A DNA stretch of 64,000 bases from Nipponacmea schrenckii (lineage: Eukaryota > Mollusca > Gastropoda > Lottiidae): the NCBI GenBank assembly GCA_030562195.1, contig CM060200.1, forward strand, positions 14,880,001 through 14,944,000. Reading direction: 5' to 3'. The notes under the pieces are model-generated. The model was not told the origin of the DNA, made no database searches, and saw only the letters and a program-made list of their open reading frames with translations. A program made the position numbers and the translations under genes. Shown here piece by piece: positions 23,760-35,657 of the stretch. Numbering within the stretch: position 1 is the first letter of the stretch; the number at the start of each line of letters is the position of its first letter.

Positions 23760-24760
23760 AGAAGAAATGAAAATGATGATGATGTGTGTCAACCAGAACA
23801 AGATGTACCACAGTAAAATCCACGACAAGTGGTATAAAGACAATACAAACAATGAACAATTTCAAACTTTAAATAGAGCATGTATCATGTATCACTGGTA
23901 TCCAGGGAAATTGTTTAATGTATAATATCAAAGTCCAAATGAAATGAATCAGAACAAAACAGATGAGAAAACAAAGTCACTGAAATGAAGCCAAAAAAAA
24001 AGACTTGTTGTCCAAGGCTTTGAAGAGCAAGAAAATGAACTAATTTAAAATGGAATGGAATCGCTTAGATTTCATTTAGTGTTTTAGCTTTTCTTCAAGG
24101 ACAATTTCTAGAGATATATATTTATGCCTGACCTCCAAAGAAAGCTAAATGTTATGGAAAGTATGTATAGGTGATGCCTCACTGTATCAGTATAACACTC
24201 AAGAATATTATGATTGAATTATGAGCCAATATATAAAATTGATCCTGCTGTTTTTATGTGGTCTAATGAAGAAATTTAAAGGGACTTTTAGCATTTCATG
24301 TTGATGATTTAATTTGAGTGGCTTGTCAGAATTCGAAGAAACTATTCATTTTAGTGTTTTAGCTTTTCTTCAAAGACAATTTCTAGAGATATATATTTAT
24401 GCCTGACCTCCAAAGAAAGCTAAATGTTATGGAAAGTATGTATAGGTGATGCCTCACTGTATCAGTATAACACTCAAGAATATTATGATTGAATTATGAG
24501 CCAATATATAAAATTGATCCTGCTGTTTTTATGTGGTCTAATGAAGAAATTTAAAGGGACTTTTAGCATTTCATGTTGATGATTTAATTTGAGTGGTTTG
24601 TCAGAATTCGAAGAAACTATTATAAAGAAAGTTTGTAGAAGATTTTGTGTTGGTAAAGAGAAAAACACTAGTTTTAAATATGTCAGTATTGTTTAGGAAA
24701 ATAGTAAAGATCAAAGTTTCGATCAGATTTAAAAACCTTTGTTTAACAATTTTTCTTCAT
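23760..24760 (+). pseudogene. Ty1/copia-like reverse transcriptase relic
   Basis: Short blocks in several frames resemble copia RT. They are KKRLVVQGFEEQEN (about 23995-24040), a FLQGQFLEIYIYMPDLQRK-like segment, DPAVFMWSNEE (about 24245-24275), AFHVDDLIW carrying the catalytic VDD (about 24294-24325), and CVGKEKNTSFKYVS (about 24645-24685). Numerous stops and a 275-bp tandem duplication destroy the frame. LTRs were not found. Confidence 0.5.
24072..24621 (+). repeat. 275-bp tandem duplication inside the copia-like relic
   Basis: 24072-24346 and 24347-24621 are nearly identical (a few substitutions, for example 'caaggacaatt' against 'caaagacaatt'), in direct head-to-tail order. Confidence 0.85.
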
Positions 24761-25312
24761 TGATAACCAACAATATTTTCATATTGGATGTCTAATATTA
24801 ATTTGGACTAACAGACCTATGAATTTTACTCTTCGATGGTCCATATTTTTTATTTTTTTTTATTTTGATCATTGACCTTCCCCTTTACAAGGTTAGAGAT
24901 CTTAGCTATCTGCTGCTACTTCATAAGTGAGGATGGTTGTCTACTAACAGTTTTTCAAATTAAAAAAAATCAATTATCCCAACTGTTGACAGCTATGGTA
25001 TGTGATCTAGAAGATTTTTTTCACATTTTTTCGTGCTCACTCTACAGGCTACAATTCTTTATGAATTCTTTTGATTTTTATTTTGTGGGTCAGTTTCATT
25101 ATGAAGATGATCCCTATTGATTTTCGTGATGATCGGACAATTCTCCATGGATTCTTTTGATCTTTTGTATGTATGTCAATATCATTATGAAGATGTGCAC
25201 TATTGAATTTGGTGATGATCTGATGATTTTCTTCAGAGATATCCCATAAAACTCTGATATCACGATCATAAAACTATGATGGAAAGAGTGTAGTATGGGG
25301 AAGAAGGGAGGC
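24761..25312 (+). other. Degenerate H-like sequence, no gene
   Basis: Two phrases of about 100 bp recur ('attcttttgatttttatttt', 'gtcagtttcattatgaagat'), resembling very old tandem-core units. A decayed H 3'-end motif ('gctgctggtgggcgtattcg') lies beyond the hAT element near 26717, so the hAT probably landed in an H element. Confidence 0.4.
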
Positions 25313-25320
25313 TACATTGC

Positions 25321-26566
25321 CAGGGGCGTAGCTACCTGGGGGTGTAGGGGGGTGTCGCACCCCCCCTCCCCCACTTTTACTGAACTTGTCGGTAAAACAC
25401 GTAATCGGTCGGTAAAAAGGGAGTTATGGATGGAACCGTCGGTAAAACGCGGAATCGATCGATTAAACTGATTAATTAACCTAAAAGGTCAAAACATTGT
25501 GTTGGTTATGATTGGTCAGTAAAAGACGTCAAGGTGGGACTGCCGGTAAAACCAATTAACGTAAAAAGTCAAAACCTTGTGTTTGGTTATGATCGGTCGA
25601 TAAAAGACGGCAACGTGGGACCGTCGGTAAAACCAATTAACCTAAAAAGTAAAAACCTTGCGTTGGTTATGATGTTATCAGTAAACTGTCAACGTTGAAA
25701 GTATTTTCTTTTTACTGAAACTACCGGAATCGGTCGGTATAAGTTGGTTATGACTGGAGTCTTCGGTAAAACCGTTGGTTAACCAATACCCTTGTTACTG
25801 GTAAGCTGTTCCTTATTTGAATTTGTCGGTAAAACGCAGAATTAGCCGATAGAAGAAGGTCATAGATGAAGCCATCGGTAAAACCGATTTGTTAACCGAA
25901 AGAGTGAAAACCTTGTGTCTGTTTAGATGTTATCGGTAAACCGTTCGTCTACATTAAAGTGATTTTTACTAAACTTGTCGGTAAAACACAGATTTGGTCG
26001 ATAATAGGCGGTCATGAATGGGAAATGGAGCCTTCTGTAAAACCGATTGACCGAAAGTGTGGAAACCTTGTGTCAGTTATGATGTTATTGGAAAACTGTT
26101 CGTGATTTTTACTGAATCTGTCGGTAAAACACAGAATAGGTCGAAAAAGGCTATATAAAACATATGGTTGTCCGACGAAAATTGATAATTTTGACCGGTG
26201 GAAACGACTTCCAAAATCGCGTCAGATGTATTCTCCGGGTTCCTAGTATGTAAAATTTTCCAGGGAAGGACCCCCGAACCCCCCGCCACTGCAAGAGCCA
26301 AATACGAAGGCCTTTGGCCTGCAGGACTTGCCTTGGAAAAATCACCTTTCAGTCCACCCTCTCAGGCATATTCTAGATACACCCCTGAATGATATGGTTT
26401 TCAAAGGTTTAGGATTTGCTATAACGATGGATTTCATTCGTGTAAAATGTATGTACTGCCCCCGGAAGAACACGTGTTCGTCAGTAAAACTTAGACGTTA
26501 CACGTGTTCGTCGGTAAAACTTAGACGTTACACCCCCCCAGTCAAAATGGTCACGCTACGCCCCTG
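25321..26566 (+). mobile_element. Non-autonomous hAT element with 8-bp target duplication
   Basis: The terminal inverted repeats CAGGGGCGTAGC are perfect at both ends. Flanks are TACATTGC at 25313-25320 and 26567-26574, an exact 8-bp duplication typical of hAT. The 1,246-bp interior is non-coding and packed with a 'tcggtaaaac' motif in more than ten copies at irregular spacing. Confidence 0.88.
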
Positions 26567-26574
26567 TACATTGC

Positions 26575-27037
26575 GCTATATTCATATGGCACATGAAAGG
26601 GTGTAGCTACAAAGGACAACAAGGGAGGAACAATCTGAGTACAAGCTTAATGTGATATTGTATCAAACTCTGATATTGAGTTTGTTTTACAATTGACATT
26701 TTACCTGTTTACCAAGCTGCTGGTGGGCGTATTCGCTTGCGCAAATTTGCCGCATGCTTATGTTAAGTTGAGTAATTCATCAAGTAAATAGCACATAAAA
26801 AGTAGCGACTATTTCTTAAAATGCAAAATGTGCCATAAGGAAAAATCGCATTCATAATTTGATACTAAATTCTTAATAAACAAGTTGAGAATTGTACGTT
26901 TTTAGTTTGATAATATGAATTTGAAAGATCTGAAAACCTGGAAAATTAATTTATTTTTTACTATATTATTTTTACTATAATCAAAACTATAAATTTATAT
27001 ATGTAATGTGTACATTAATTTGTTTTTGGATTTAAAG
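26575..27037 (+). other. DENND4 intron
   Basis: Contains a decayed H 3' end at 26714-26750. Otherwise AT-rich intron up to the acceptor 'tttggatttaaag'. Confidence 0.4.
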
Positions 27038-27080
27038 GCCAGAAGATAAGAAAAACCTGAACTATAAGCAACTGCCAAAG
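27038..27080 (+). CDS. DENND4 micro-exon
   Basis: A 43-bp exon. The acceptor is TTTAAAG and the donor GTAAGC at 27081. Its first base completes a leucine codon with the two bases from the preceding exon, then PEDKKNLNYKQLPK follows, ending in phase 0. Both phases fit the neighbours exactly, which supports an exon this short. Confidence 0.85.
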
Positions 27081-27731
27081 GTAAGCTAAAGCTGTTTGTA
27101 TCTTTTTGTCTGATGTTTAGTTTGTATAAAAAATAACTAGTTAAATCAAAAATACGTATTTAACCACGTTGAAATAAAAAAATAAACTGCATTTAGCATA
27201 TTATTTACAAAAATGAACTTTTATATATTTTACATGGAAAGACCACCATAAAAGTAGTGGTGCCAGTGAAAATAACAAAAATTTATCACATAAAGGTTTT
27301 TCAATCACTATAGATATTTTTCTTATAACAGTTGACCTTGACCATTGATGAAGTTGAACTTTAGTATGTTATGATCTTCAAAATACTTTTGTATGGAACT
27401 TCTGTCAGCAATTTTATCAATGAGAAGTACTTATCATTTACAATCCTCCCAACAAGAAAAAAAAAGTTCATATTATATTTAAACTGGATAAGAGTGCCTG
27501 GCTTCAACTAGATTGTACCAGGCATTTGCTGAAATTGTTCCTTACAATGTGTATATTCAGACGCTTATTTCAAGCATTGGTAGAATCCAGTATCAACATT
27601 TAATTTCGAAAAGTGGCCGTTTATTCCTAAGGTTTCACAAATTCTTTTTTGTTGATGAGTTTTGGCAGAAAAGGAATTTTCGTCCCAGAGGATATTGTGG
27701 GAGGGGAATTTGATTTTAAACTTAATAGTTA
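27081..27731 (+). other. DENND4 intron, no recognised repeat
   Basis: About 650 bp of AT-rich intron. No gene, repeat or RNA motif recognised. Confidence 0.4.
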
Positions 27732-29488
27732 CATTACAGCAACTTTCTAACTTATCTTTATCTGCAGATGGTCGGCAGAAAATTTGACGAGGAACTGGCG
27801 ACCGTCTGCAGACAGTCACCAGTTCGTCGCCACTTCATCGTCAAATTTTCGTCTGCAAATGGATCAGTAGTGGTGACAAAGAAATTCCATCGCTTTCCAT
27901 TGTCAAGAAGAGCTGATGGCCTATGAGACTGAGAGTGACAAGAGGAGAACAATTGGTGGAGCCTATACTTCAACCCTCCACGGAATGCATGTTTTGGCAC
28001 TGGGGGTGTAGGCTTGGTCTACAAGACATTGTTTGAAACAATAAAATACTTTATCTGTGTGATCAGTAAGGTCTGAGGGTGCATTACTTTGTTTCCAGTA
28101 ATCAGGCCGTTTCAATGGTTACAAAAAAAGGTTGCTGTTGTAAGACTCACCTGTAGAAAACCTCAAATAGACCTAGAAGGCCCAGTCTTGATCGTGTCCA
28201 ACCAAAGAACGTAGAAATGTAAAGCCTATAACAGATTATTTAACCATAGAAACTAGGATATCAAGCAGATTCTCAATTCGATGAAAAGAAAGTGTAACAA
28301 CCCTTTTACCATGGCTTTTCTGGACTAGGCCTACGACCTCAGACCTTATAATAAATTAATTCTCGGGCCACCGGCTCTATTTTTATAATTTTAAATTCAA
28401 ACTTATCACGGGGGATATTGTTAAAAATCATGACGCCGAACCCAGCTTAAATCTACAGCGGTCAAATAGCAATGATGCTTTACCAGTTCCGACTGCGCTC
28501 ATTGACGGATTATTAAAATTTATCCTTCTTTTTTTTCTCTTTAATATTAATAGGTAGACATTCATCATTTTGCTGGCACCGCCTATTATAAATAACTCTA
28601 TGAGACCCACCTACTTCGACATATTTCATTCTCATGCATTTCTGAATGAGTATAAAGTATAACCAATAAACGCTCTGATCTATTTTCATCATCCAATGGT
28701 AAAACAAAGATGTGGGGATGGACGTTTTGAGAAACCACGCCTACTTCTTCGTAACTGCTTGCTTTCGTTTGAAAGCATCAATCTAAGCACTACTTTTAAA
28801 TTCTTTGGGCACCATATTGAAATAGGATTATCACTACTAATTTGACTTTTTTATGAATATTATTGTGACTAGATAATATTTTTATTATAGATAGTTCTGA
28901 CCTGTCAATCAAAGTAATGACGTTGTAATGAATCCATCCAATCAAATCGAACTATTTAGAAACACAAGGTCACGCCGCCATTTCTACACAATGCAACATC
29001 GAAAGGACTTTTGGTGAATTTCAGGAATTATAATCGATATGAAAAAGTGAATTGCATGGAGAATGTAAAATGCTGACCAGATATTCCACCATCCCTCTAC
29101 GAACCATTGTTGGTAGAAAAAACGGACAGTTAAAAAGTGCCAGAAATTATCAAAATACATTGAATTAAAAAAGAAAGTTGCGTTGTAGACCTACAATACA
29201 TGTAGCTATATTTAGAAACTAGTCTGTTGTCAAGCAAATTCTTGATGTCATGATGTACACAAAGATTATAGAAATTTTGACTACGGACTGGCGACCATCT
29301 GCAGACCGTCGCCGAATATTTGGCGACTAACTGGTGATCGTCTGCAGACCGTCGCCGAATATTTGACGACCGTCAGCATTTTTTTCGAGGACGGTCGGCA
29401 GATGAACTGACGACCATCTGAACTTATTTTGCCAACGAACTGCAGACCGTTGCCAACGACGAAGATAAGTTAGAAAGTTGCTGTGCTG
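27732..29488 (-). mobile_element. TE-A copy 3, inverted
   Basis: Begins CATTACAGCAACTTTCTAAC and ends GTTGCTGTGCTG, flanked by TA (27730-27731, 29489-29490). Its interior is the reverse complement of copies 1 and 2 (for example 'cacaaagattatagaaattt' near 29258). The array next to its right end (29280-29465) is rich in 'gccgaatatttggcgac' and 'gaccgtcgcc' modules, corresponding to the left array of copy 1. Confidence 0.82.
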
Positions 29489-29735
29489 TAGCTTAACCTG
29501 CCTTCATTAGCCAAACAGGTACAGAAGAGTAGGACCTAAAGATCCATTTATTTCATTCATAATTGCTTCAAATTGTTGTATTTAAAATCTTCCTTAAAGG
29601 TATAAAACACATTTTGAATAGCCTAAACAAGAGAGAAGAGGCAATACTGATAGATTTTGATCAAATTTGGTGTGAATGTTTCTGAAAATCAGCAATATTT
29701 TATGATTTAAAATTATGTTTCATGTTTAATTAAAG

Positions 29736-29876
29736 AGACCATTGAGAGTTCTACAAGAAAAATTACACAGATTGTTTAATTGTTTATCTGAACAAAGTGG
29801 TCAATCGCATACATCAGATGAAATTACTCTAGAATTAGAAGCAGTTGATTTTAATTTTAGACGCAAGAAGATAGAG
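29736..29876 (+). CDS. DENND4 exon
   Basis: The acceptor is TTTAATTAAAG and the donor GTAAGCC at 29877. Forty-seven codons include RPLRVLQEKLHRLFNCLSE and LEAVDFNFRRKKIE. Phase 0 at both ends. This is the less conserved linker leading to dDENN. Confidence 0.85.
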
Positions 29877-30349
29877 GTAAGCCAATTGTGTTGAAGTTGT
29901 CTTTTAAACTAACAAAAGAAGTAGAAACTGTCAAATTCAATTTTAGACTTGAGTTTTTTTTATAACTGATATCATAATTCTTAACTATTTTAACCTTCTG
30001 GGCCTAATTGCTGAACATAATCCTCCCAGCCAAATTGCAATATTAAGTATTTAGATTGAGACCCTCTTAAAACTTTTTAACCTTTCCTGTGGCATATATT
30101 GCCATAATGCCTGTCCATCTATAGCATGAATCTTATTGAAAATAAATTATTATTGCCGCAGAAATTTCACAGAAGTGATGACTGAAGTTTGAATATTTCA
30201 TTCTGGTGGTTGCTACTTTCTGCCAAATATATTTATTCAAAATCAATGGCTCCCAGTTGGGGTATATTTCCTTGCTTGACAAGCTACTTTAAAATTTATG
30301 TAATTCGATAAACTCTTGTCAGCTTTAAATAATGCATTTTTTATTATAG
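29877..30349 (+). other. DENND4 intron with an H 3'-end relic
   Basis: Bases 30225-30295 ('caatggctcccagttggggt', 'ttgcttgacaagctactt') are a decayed copy of the H terminal segment. Nothing else recognised. Confidence 0.45.
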
Positions 30350-30494
30350 ATGTCAACAGAATTGGAAATACAAGAAGCATTTTTACATTTTATGTCCTGT
30401 ATTTTAAAGGGTTATCGAAATTTTTTAAAACCTATTTCATCTAGTCAACTTAATCTTAAAGCTACAAATGCTGCCAATTTATTTGACATGCAAG
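30350..30494 (+). CDS. DENND4 exon: dDENN start
   Basis: The acceptor is TTATTATAG and the donor GGTATTG, with GT at 30495. Forty-eight codons plus one base contain [20 protein letters not shown] and [11 protein letters not shown]. Phase 1 at the end joins to the exon at 40448 across a 9.95-kb intron holding the nested insertion. Confidence 0.92.
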
Positions 30495-30984
30495 GTATTG
30501 TATTTTCTTTTATCAAATACATTGAATTTTTTTCTCACATTTTTATGAGAGCTTTATTTCTTGATTTTGTAAATTTGTCAAGTTACTAATAAAAGTCGCA
30601 AAAGTCTACTAAAATTTCTGATCATTTCACAAGCAAGCAGTATATTTACTGGATGCAAGTTATTTAAACTCAGAGCAAAGTTCCTTTTTAAATAAAAGTA
30701 TTTTATGCGAGTTATCCTTCTTCCTTTAAAATGCAAAAAATAACTGATTTAAGCTGGATTCTTGACAAATTTTAATGAAACTTGTGAGTTTTTGTAATCA
30801 TCTTAGGATAAACATTATTGGAAATAAAAAGAGATTGAAAAATTTCAATAGTCATATTGAGCTTAATACACTGTAGAAGGCACAATTCTTAATGAATTTA
30901 AAAAAAACATGGATCGAAAAATATTAAATACAAGTCATTGTTACTGTATATACAGTTACATATAGTTTACCAGATATCTAGAAG
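30495..30984 (+). other. DENND4 intron with decayed H core units
   Basis: Phrases such as 'ttttaatgaaacttgtgagt' and 'gtagaaggcacaattcttaa' (30770-30900) mark old tandem-core units. No gene. Confidence 0.4.
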
Positions 30985-33716
30985 GGTACTAAGGGGTGTG
31001 TACTATACATGCCTGCGTCGCCCCTGTTCATCTGTCTGTCTGTCGGTCCATCAACATTTGTTGTAGACGCTATAGAAGCTACAATTTTATATGGATTTTA
31101 ATGAAACTTGGTTTGAGCATTTGAATTGATAAGACAGTGGTCAATTGGTTGCAATAAGTAGCTTCAATTTTCAAAGGATTTTGATGAAACTTGGTGTAAG
31201 GATTAGAATTGATAAGACAGTAGTCAGGTTTGAGGATTTATTTTAACGAACAGTTTTTGAGTTATTGCCCTTGACTTAGTAAATTTGCGTCATTAATATT
31301 TTGTGGATGCAAGAAGCTACAATTTTCAAAGCATTTTGATAAAATTTGGTGCGAGCATTTTTTTTTGCCATTCTTGGATGAGTTTGTAGACAAACTGGTA
31401 AAAGGTACAGAAATTCTAAATCTACAGTTGATCTTAGAATGATTTCTATTATCAAATAAAACAAAACCGGAAGTTCTATCTCTGACTGGAAGTGAGAACC
31501 GGAAGTTGAGTTTTTTTTTTGCTTTAGCAAGTTTATTTTTACTTCGATTTCGACCAGATTTTCAGATTTGAATACTTCAATGTATTTGTCAACTAACAAT
31601 TATAGGTTTTATGCAATTAGGTTAAATCTTTTACCCACGATTTGCAATTCAATATTCAAGGGTCATCGGCAAAAATTTCAGACCGTGATTTCTCGTTTAA
31701 TATAAATTGTAAAATTTTGAAACTTTACCAGTTGATAGGCGATATGATTATAATTTTTGAAAAATTTTGAAAAAAAAATCAGACTTCCGGTTTAGCCTCA
31801 CATGACGTAATTACATAACTTCCGGTCTATAACAGCTAGGTGAAAAGTGAAAACTGTTTTAAAAATGACTTGTCAATAGTAATCGATTTGACCTAAATAA
31901 TTAGGTCAAGCTGCCATATCTGCCGCCATTTTGAATTTTCGTTACAATTCTTACAGCTGAAATTCAGAAATAATTGATAGACTGATTTCGATGAAAGTTA
32001 GCACATAGATACATTGGATCATTATCTACCCTTTCTTGGAGACCTATTTTGAAATTTCATATTTTTTTTCGAATTATTCAAATTTCGATTTTTTCAAAAT
32101 TAGGTCACTTTAACGGCTACGAAAGGTGTGACCCACTTTATGACCTTGAAAATTAGGTAAAAATATATTCAATACATTGTCTACGAGGAGGTATTTTTTA
32201 ATTTGGCTTACTTAAAAAATTCATAGAGATAAGTGTACTTACCGTATAATTCCGAATATAATGCGCAGGCATGTATAATGCGCACCCCTTCCTTGCCTCC
32301 GCGAAATCGGGGAAAATTCATTTACCCATGTATAGTGCGCACCCCTTTTCGCGGCAAAAACACAACTTTAAGTTGACATTTCATAGACACCAATATCGGG
32401 AAATAGTTGTCAATACGCAAGTCACAATTCATAGATTTTTTTTTATAATAAACAATGTTCCACTGCAACTTACGTTTCTACTATTTATTTTTATAATAAA
32501 ATCCATTTTAATCCCGTATTTATTGCTTCAATCTCTCGTAATGGTATTATTGAGTGTTATTTAGAAATCATGTATCATGCTATTAAATTACGGTACCGAG
32601 GATAATATTCTATTGGAATAAAAATGTGCAATTACCCGGTAAACTTAGACGTATTGAAGAAGATACCATTGACAGGAATTCGAAGGGCTTACGGTAACTG
32701 ACTTGGTGTAAGACTAATAGGCCCCATTACACTTGTAATAATAATTCGAAAAATAATCATGATATTGCATCAGTTCATTTTGTGAATACTTGAATATTAT
32801 ACTAATCGATAAGTTTGTACACAAATTTATTGAGATACCGCGCTATTAAATTACGGTACTCACCTGATTCGATATTTTTAATGCTATGGACGGTACCGAG
32901 GATGATATTCAACTTGAAGAAAAATGTGCAATTACCCGGTAAACTTAGACGTATTGAAGAAGATACCATTGACAGGAATTCGAAGGTCTAACGGTAACTG
33001 ACTTGGTGTAAGACTAATAGGCCCCATTATACTTGCAATCATAATGCGAATAATAATCATGATATTGCGTCAGTTCCTATTGTGTGAATACTTAATTGTG
33101 ATTGTTTCGTTTGTTTAATGTAAATAAATATCATTGTCTTTCTTAATTAAGTCTTTAATCATCGCTGGAGTGACACGATTCGCTCAATAGTTGAATTTTA
33201 TCGTTTGCTTTTACCCCCCGCATAGATTTATCGACTAGTATTGCCTCTCAACGGAAAAGAAAAAATTGACGGCGTGAACCTTGTGTATCATATCTGATGA
33301 ATAATTAGGAAGACAATGGATTATATTAAAACCCAGTTATTCTGGTAACCGTATTTATATTCAGGCAAGACTCGATTAATAATAATTCAAGATGGCTGAC
33401 TAGATACACAGTAAAAGTGTCCTCTCACAATATTTGTATATAATAATAGTTATCATCTGAGTGCCAAACTTTTAAATGTGACAAGTTGTAGAATTTACTA
33501 TCTAGGACAAGCTGTTATAATAATATAGCAGGAAAGTTGGACAGAAAAGCAGGGAAGTTGAAACTCTTTTTTCATATGTATGTGTATAGTATAGGTTGAC
33601 CTAATTTACCTGTGTTATACTTGACTGATCTCACCTGTAGTACACCTGCATTCAAGTAAAAGGTCAAGGCTGATTACTTATACTGTCACACAGATACAAA
33701 CATTTGCTCTACCATA

Positions 33717-34610
33717 ATGGCTAGTGGAGATAAGAAAATTTCCCAAGAAAGGAAAAGGAATAGAGAGGGCTCTACTCCATCAGAATCAGACCCACTGTTA
33801 GATATCAGTGACTTTACAGATATCATTAATAGTCTTAAGGACAAAATGGACTCGATGGTGACCAAAAACGATATACAAGAAATGATGAATGGTATGGCTG
33901 ACACTCTCTATAAACAAATTCAGAAATCGGTACAAACAGATTTAAAGGACGTTATCCAGATTGGTAAAGAAACTATGGAAAGAACTGAAAAGAATTATGA
34001 ATGCTTAGAACAACTCAGGAATGAAAACAGTGAAATAAAAGCAGAACTAGCCGTACTTAAGGACCGTAACTCTGCTTTGGAAAGCAGAGCAAACGATGCA
34101 ATAAAACTTGGAAACAGAAATGAGCAATACAGCCGTAAAACAAACATCAAAATTCTAAATTTTCCAGAAAAAGCAGATGAAATGCTCTCTGACAGCATCA
34201 TAAGGCTATTTAAAAGTGTTGGCGCTGAAATTGCAGATACTGATATCACAACTGTTCACAGGTTACCATCAAAATATAACGATAAACCTAAACCCCTTAT
34301 TGTGAAATTTAAAAACTCTGACATAAAACACAAAATAATGAAACATAGACCAAAATTTTTTGAAAGGGGAATAAAAGTTTTTGACGACGTGACAGTACTA
34401 AATGCTGGCCTCATTAACCGACTGAAAAAGTACGAAGGTGTAGCGTCAGCATGGTATTACAATGGTGCGGTTTTTGCATCGATGGACGGTAAAGGACGGG
34501 TGAAGGTGGACATATATGAAGACAAAGTTGAAATTTTGAGACGACTGGATGCTGCCCCAAAACTTAGAATAAGGACCTCAAACCAAAATGTCACCAATAG
34601 GACAAACTAA
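33717..34610 (+). CDS. LINE ORF1 protein (L1-type RNA-binding chaperone)
   Basis: 297 residues. After a Ser/Lys-rich start come about 100 residues of heptad-like helix (coiled coil, roughly 30-135), then ESRANDAIKLGNRNEQYSRK and TNIKILNFPEK, the boundary and first strand of an L1-type RRM (about 137-215). A C-terminal basic domain follows (RRLDAAPKLRIRTSNQ). In L1 elements this trimeric protein coats the element RNA and assists target-primed reverse transcription. The start codon is the first ATG after the leader. No CCHC knuckle is present. Confidence 0.85.
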   Translation: MASGDKKISQERKRNREGSTPSESDPLLDISDFTDIINSLKDKMDSMVTKNDIQEMMNGMADTLYKQIQKSVQTDLKDVIQIGKETMERTEKNYECLEQLRNENSEIKAELAVLKDRNSALESRANDAIKLGNRNEQYSRKTNIKILNFPEKADEMLSDSIIRLFKSVGAEIADTDITTVHRLPSKYNDKPKPLIVKFKNSDIKHKIMKHRPKFFERGIKVFDDVTVLNAGLINRLKKYEGVASAWYYNGAVFASMDGKGRVKVDIYEDKVEILRRLDAAPKLRIRTSNQNVTNRTN

Positions 34611-35657
34611 CATATGAAACTTTTGACATGCCTACTAGGATCAGCTTTTCCATAACTTGTAATGTTTTCCTCCCCTTAACAGTTTATTTTTTTTTTGGAA
34701 ATAAAATAAAGCATTGCTTAGTTATAGACAGGCCATACGCCCGCACTGGCGAGTACAAACTGTTTCTGACTGGGTAGTACAGACTGTGCCGACCAGTGTT
34801 TGGAGCACTGCATATCGCATTAATGAAAAACATGACTTTCTGGATTGTTTTGTTGAATTTTTCTTTTCTTTTTCTTTTTTTATAGTATTTACCGTCCCAA
34901 TTAACACTCTTATCCCTATTCATGACAGATAGAAGCATAATTTACTTCTAATTGTTGTACTAAGATATATCTTACTACACTTATAACAGGAGTTTATACC
35001 ACCCTAGTAAAAATTGTATGGAGGGCCCTAGAGCCCATAACTATTCATAAATATTGTATAAGACCTAACCAATTTTTCCATTTGAAAAAGTTGGAGGGAG
35101 AGGTCCGCTTTCTTTCAACAATTTTTCTGTCAACAATTTTTGCTGTTGGCTTCTTGAAAAACAGCCTGTTTTCGGCTTTACACTCAGACCCCTATACAGA
35201 TAGATATATGTAGGGTATTTCAGGATAAACTGACACATACTCCCACATTGATTTGGCATGAACAAAAGGCCAACAGTATAATTTTATAAAAATCCCTTTT
35301 TTTTTTTTTTTTTTTTTCTTTTTTTTCTGTTTTTCTTGTCCTGTCTTTTTTTGTGGTTATGTATTCCTAGTCTTAATTTATGTAAATTTAAATTCTTTAA
35401 CTTTGGTGCCCAGTAAAGTATTCATAGTAAGTGAAGGAACACTTTGATTTAAAAACATTTGTATCTATTTATGTTTTTTAATTCTACTTTATTGATATTT
35501 TTGTATTATTATCCATTAACAAACAATCCTTTTTTTATTTATACTTATATTTGTAAAATGTTATATACTGTACACTTACAACATTACAACCCAAAATTAA
35601 CAAAATATTATAGGCTCATATATCTCATTCTTGAAAGTCAATGTCTAATTTTAATTA
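34611..35657 (+). other. Long inter-ORF spacer of the L1-like element
   Basis: 1,047 bp without a credible gene, including a 23-base T run with interruptions (35297-35330). Inter-ORF gaps in L1-type elements are usually far shorter. It could hold an internal ribosome entry region or a spliced or lost segment; this is inference only. Confidence 0.5.

Noticed and set aside
28980..29130. Possible tRNA or other small RNA within TE-A copy 3
   Set aside because: No cloverleaf, A/B boxes or conserved RNA motif could be seen by eye.
31276..31599. 107-residue minus-strand frame (also 56141-56401 and 59130-59360)
   Set aside because: All are the same chance frame across TE-B, differing at the ends and not conserved as protein.
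32242..33366. Transposase gene in the mariner-like element
   Set aside because: Only one 97-codon frame is present and it lacks DDE or helix-turn-helix motifs.
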